Of a DNA stretch of 7,612 nt, positions 5,596 through 7,612 are shown piece after piece (position 1 is the stretch's first letter; the number at the start of each line of letters is the position of its first letter). Under the pieces are notes generated by a model. It was not told the origin of the DNA. It did not search any database and saw only the letters and a program-made list of their open reading frames with translations. This stretch comes from Nitrososphaerota archaeon (lineage in GTDB: Archaea; Thermoproteota; Nitrososphaeria; Nitrososphaerales; Gagatemarchaeaceae): NCBI GenBank assembly GCA_005877365.1, contig VBPP01000126.1, positions 1 to 7,612 of the forward strand, read 5' to 3'. The translations under genes and the position numbers were made by a program.

Positions 5596-6588
5596 GTGTC
5601 TCGAACGGTCAAGATTCAAGACCTCGAAGTAAAGGGCGGACAGAAGAAGCGGGGCAATCTCTCGATTTCCGAAAAGCCCGCGGGGCCGCATCAGATTCCC
5701 TTCACCGTCGTGAACGGTGCCGGGGACGGGCCCACCCTGCTGGTGAACGGAGGAATCGACGGGTCGGAGTACAACGGACCCGCTGGAACTCTCAGGCTGC
5801 AGACAGAGCTTGATCCGACCGAAGTGAATGGGACAGTCATCATCGTACCCGTCGTCAATACTCCGGCCTTCGAAGCCAGATGGGTCTACACGAACCCGGT
5901 GGACTACAGGGGGCTTTCGGGGGCCTTCGTTCGAGAAATACCCAGGGGAGGATCCGGGCATCCTCTGATCAGCTACCAGGTGGCAAAGTCGTTCTATGAC
6001 AACATACTTTCTAAAGCCGAATACAGGCTCGACCTCCACGGCGGAGACATCATCGAGGACCTCCTGATCAGTACGATGTACACCAGATTCGGCGAAGACC
6101 CAAAGAGGGACGACGCCGCCTTCGCCTTGGCAAGGAATTTCGGCTGGGTCTGGATTAGGGAGGGGCGTCCTAGACCTGGGGCCAAGCCGCCCTACGAAGG
6201 GCAGCCGGTACCGATTACGATGGGGACCGAGGCCGGAGGAAGCGGGAGGTGCCAATCCGACATCGTTGACATGGTGTTCAAGGGGATTACGAACGTGATG
6301 AAGCATCTGAGGATGCTCAGAGGGGAGCCGGACATACCAAAGAAAGCCAAGGTATATCGGCCATACCATATCTACTCTGAGAGAGGAGGCTTCTTCATCT
6401 CGGACGTCAGGGCGGGGGACATGGTCAGGAAGGGACAGGAGATAGGCGTGATCAAGAACCTGTACGGAGATGTGCTCGAGAGGATAACCGTTCCTCAACC
6501 AGGGGTGATTCACATGGTGACATCGCCTGCCGTCTATCAGGGTGATGCCCTATTTGAGATAGGGACTGACATCAGTGAAGTAGAGTGA
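5596..6588 (+). CDS. Succinylglutamate desuccinylase/aspartoacylase (AstE/AspA) superfamily metallo-deacylase with altered zinc site
   Basis: A 330-residue cytoplasmic protein of the M14-related deacylase group, whose members remove acyl groups from N-acyl amino acids (AspA, AstE, DoeB). GTG 5596 is chosen because the frame upstream lies wholly inside the alpha/beta hydrolase and MSRTVKIQDLEVKG is a sensible N-terminus. Seen: NGGIDGSEYNGP (51-62) at the place of the family GxHGxE motif, IIVPVVNTPAFEA (82-94), DLHGGD (146-151, H148), and TEAGGSGR (211-218, catalytic E212). A C-terminal beta domain (about 255-325, GGFFISDVRAGDMVRKGQ... then PQPGVIH) is like the barrel-sandwich end of DoeB-type deacylases. 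Two departures: the first zinc ligand His is Asp (D55), and the usual N-L-N-R-x-F-P-G motif is G-L-S-G-A-F-V-R (106-113), losing the Arg that binds the substrate carboxylate. It may therefore act on a different substrate or have lost activity. Frame and length are intact. Confidence 0.85.
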   Translation: MSRTVKIQDLEVKGGQKKRGNLSISEKPAGPHQIPFTVVNGAGDGPTLLVNGGIDGSEYNGPAGTLRLQTELDPTEVNGTVIIVPVVNTPAFEARWVYTNPVDYRGLSGAFVREIPRGGSGHPLISYQVAKSFYDNILSKAEYRLDLHGGDIIEDLLISTMYTRFGEDPKRDDAAFALARNFGWVWIREGRPRPGAKPPYEGQPVPITMGTEAGGSGRCQSDIVDMVFKGITNVMKHLRMLRGEPDIPKKAKVYRPYHIYSERGGFFISDVRAGDMVRKGQEIGVIKNLYGDVLERITVPQPGVIHMVTSPAVYQGDALFEIGTDISEVE

Positions 6589-6628
6589 TTTGGACCTCTG
6601 CTGACGATTGTCAAGAACCTCGATACCA

Positions 6629-6636
6629 TTAAATAA
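6629..6636 (+). promoter_or_regulatory. Putative TATA box for the solute-binding protein gene
   Basis: TTAAATAA in the 74-bp gap after the deacylase. Its centre is about 30 bp before the TTG at 6663, predicting a transcript with a leader of only a few bases. This is the best TATA-like sequence in the window. No ribosome binding site is seen before the TTG, consistent with leaderless translation. Confidence 0.5.
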
Positions 6637-6662
6637 CTTACAGCTCGTGCGACGCCTGTCAA

Positions 6663-7612
6663 TTGCGCTCGGCCGCCGTTAGTCGTACCGCCGCGGTAAT
6701 AGTCGTAATAGTAGTTCTACTCGCCGCCACGGCAGGCGTTTACGCGGTTTTCCTAACCGGAGGGAATCCAACACAGACGACTTCCAGCACGACGGTTGGC
6801 AACGCTGTGCCCAATCCTAACGTCTTCATAGAAGAGAATACCATCCAGCCCGGCCCCGGAGGTCTCGACCCAGCTCTTACATGGGATTACAGCGATATGT
6901 TCTTCCTCAATGTGTACGAGAACCTCGTACACTGGAACGGCTCCGACCCAACAACCTTCGTGCCTTGGCTCGCGTCGAGCTGGACCATCGCACCTAACGC
7001 ATCTCAGGTCGTATTCCATTTGAGACAGGGGATAACCTTCCAGGACGGGACTCCGTTCAACGCCACGGCCGTCAAGTTCTCTTACGACAGGGCGATCCTG
7101 ATTAACCACGAGGACGGCCCAGAGTTCCTTCTCTCCGCCGACTTCACAATGGCAATCAGGGGCGGACCTGAGTATTCCAGCGCCAACACTATCCACGTCA
7201 CTAACACAACGGAGGTTCAGAAGTATCTCGCAGCAGGAGGCGTGAAGGTCCTTGACACCTACACCGTCGAATTCAACTTCAAACATCCGTACCCAGAGGC
7301 CGCCACCCTCGGTACATTCGCTTGGGAGTCAGGCGGGTCTATCGTCTCCCCCAGCTACGTCATAGCGAACTGCCCCGGGACGACACTGACTCCCGGAGTG
7401 ACTCCGGGATTCGAATGTGCGTTCATGCAGAATCACATGATGGGGACAGGTCCGTTCATGTTACAGAGCTACACTCCGAGCAGCCAGATCGTCTTCGCGC
7501 GCTACCCCAACTACTGGGGGACTCCATCTCACACCGGTCCCGCGAAACTTAGCCAGTACATCGTGAAATATGTCCCTAGCGTATCGACCAGTGAGCTCGA
7601 CCTGCTGTCCGG
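6663..7612 (+). CDS. ABC transporter solute-binding protein, family 5 (peptide/nickel type), N-terminal part
   Basis: Extracellular substrate receptor for a peptide-type ABC importer. The frame is open for 316 codons from TTG 6663 to the right edge; the TTG is the first possible start after an in-frame TAA at 6630. Residues 10-31 form one hydrophobic segment after a short basic N-terminus, followed by a Ser/Thr-rich linker (about 36-46) with no lipobox cysteine: an archaeal-style membrane-anchored receptor. Family marks: LDPALTWDYSDMFFLNVYENLV (68-89), WLASSWTIAP (102-111), FHLRQGITFQDGTPFNA (118-134) and VKFSYDRA (137-144), then GTGPFMLQSYTP (261-272) and YPNYWG (281-286). All are characteristic of SBP_bac_5 proteins, which are usually 500 or more residues, so roughly the second half lies outside. 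It could serve the permeases at the left, or a second transporter to the right; this cannot be decided here. Confidence 0.9.
   Translation, partial: MRSAAVSRTAAVIVVIVVLLAATAGVYAVFLTGGNPTQTTSSTTVGNAVPNPNVFIEENTIQPGPGGLDPALTWDYSDMFFLNVYENLVHWNGSDPTTFVPWLASSWTIAPNASQVVFHLRQGITFQDGTPFNATAVKFSYDRAILINHEDGPEFLLSADFTMAIRGGPEYSSANTIHVTNTTEVQKYLAAGGVKVLDTYTVEFNFKHPYPEAATLGTFAWESGGSIVSPSYVIANCPGTTLTPGVTPGFECAFMQNHMMGTGPFMLQSYTPSSQIVFARYPNYWGTPSHTGPAKLSQYIVKYVPSVSTSELDLLS
7391..7409. repeat. Perfect 9-bp inverted repeat inside the solute-binding protein gene
   Basis: TCCCGGAGT, one G, then ACTCCGGGA. It encodes the TPGVTPG portion of the protein, so the symmetry may simply follow from a duplicated Thr-Pro-Gly. 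The one-base centre is too tight for an ideal hairpin loop in RNA. No regulatory role can be claimed. Confidence 0.4.

Noticed and set aside
4926..5612. Minus-strand open frame opposite the alpha/beta hydrolase
   Set aside because: The plus strand carries a complete catalytic triad and family motifs; the antisense translation has none.
5533..6513. Long open frame on the minus strand (326 codons) opposite the deacylase
   Set aside because: It is antisense to a clear metallo-deacylase; its translation shows no recognisable domain and is typical of antisense frames in GC-rich coding DNA.
7322..7552. Plus-strand 76-codon open frame at the right end
   Set aside because: It is out of frame with the solute-binding protein, whose frame is open from 6663 to the edge and carries family motifs.

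Overview
The window reads as part of a catabolic and uptake locus from an archaeon, most likely an uncultured Thermoproteota-type lineage (Bathyarchaeia- or Nitrososphaeria-like). The lineage is inferred, not proven. Supporting signs are A/T-rich TATA-like boxes about 26-38 bp upstream of several start codons (nearest at the two rightmost genes), frequent GTG and TTG starts, heavy use of AGG and ATA codons in moderately GC-rich DNA, and a solute-binding protein with an uncleaved-looking N-terminal membrane anchor and a Ser/Thr-rich linker instead of a bacterial lipobox.

Layout. On the minus strand at the left lie two permease genes of a peptide-type ABC transporter: dppC-like (runs off the left edge) and, upstream of it, dppB-like. 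The dppB-like gene is broken by a frameshift that coincides with loss of about 30 codons. A 198-bp divergent promoter region (1544-1741) separates them from a plus-strand series: a two-domain cupin (1742-2482), a D-2-hydroxyacid dehydrogenase (about 2539-3543), a PLP-dependent class I/II aminotransferase broken the same way as dppB (3609-4705), an alpha/beta hydrolase resembling prolyl iminopeptidases (4710-5570), a zinc deacylase of the AstE/AspA superfamily (5596-6588), and the start of a family 5 peptide/solute-binding protein (6663 to the right edge).

Possible joint role (inference): the transporter brings in a peptide or N-acyl amino compound, the alpha/beta hydrolase and deacylase release amino acids, the aminotransferase converts an amino acid to a 2-oxo acid, and the dehydrogenase interconverts 2-oxo and 2-hydroxy acids. 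The cupin has no assignable reaction. The substrate cannot be read from the sequence.

The main oddity is damage. Two genes carry similar-sized internal deletions with frame changes, each removing an essential motif, and a third (the dehydrogenase) has no usable start codon and an in-frame TAG where its N-terminus should begin. Either the assembly has local errors or the locus is decaying. No RNA genes, insertion sequences or CRISPR arrays were seen.
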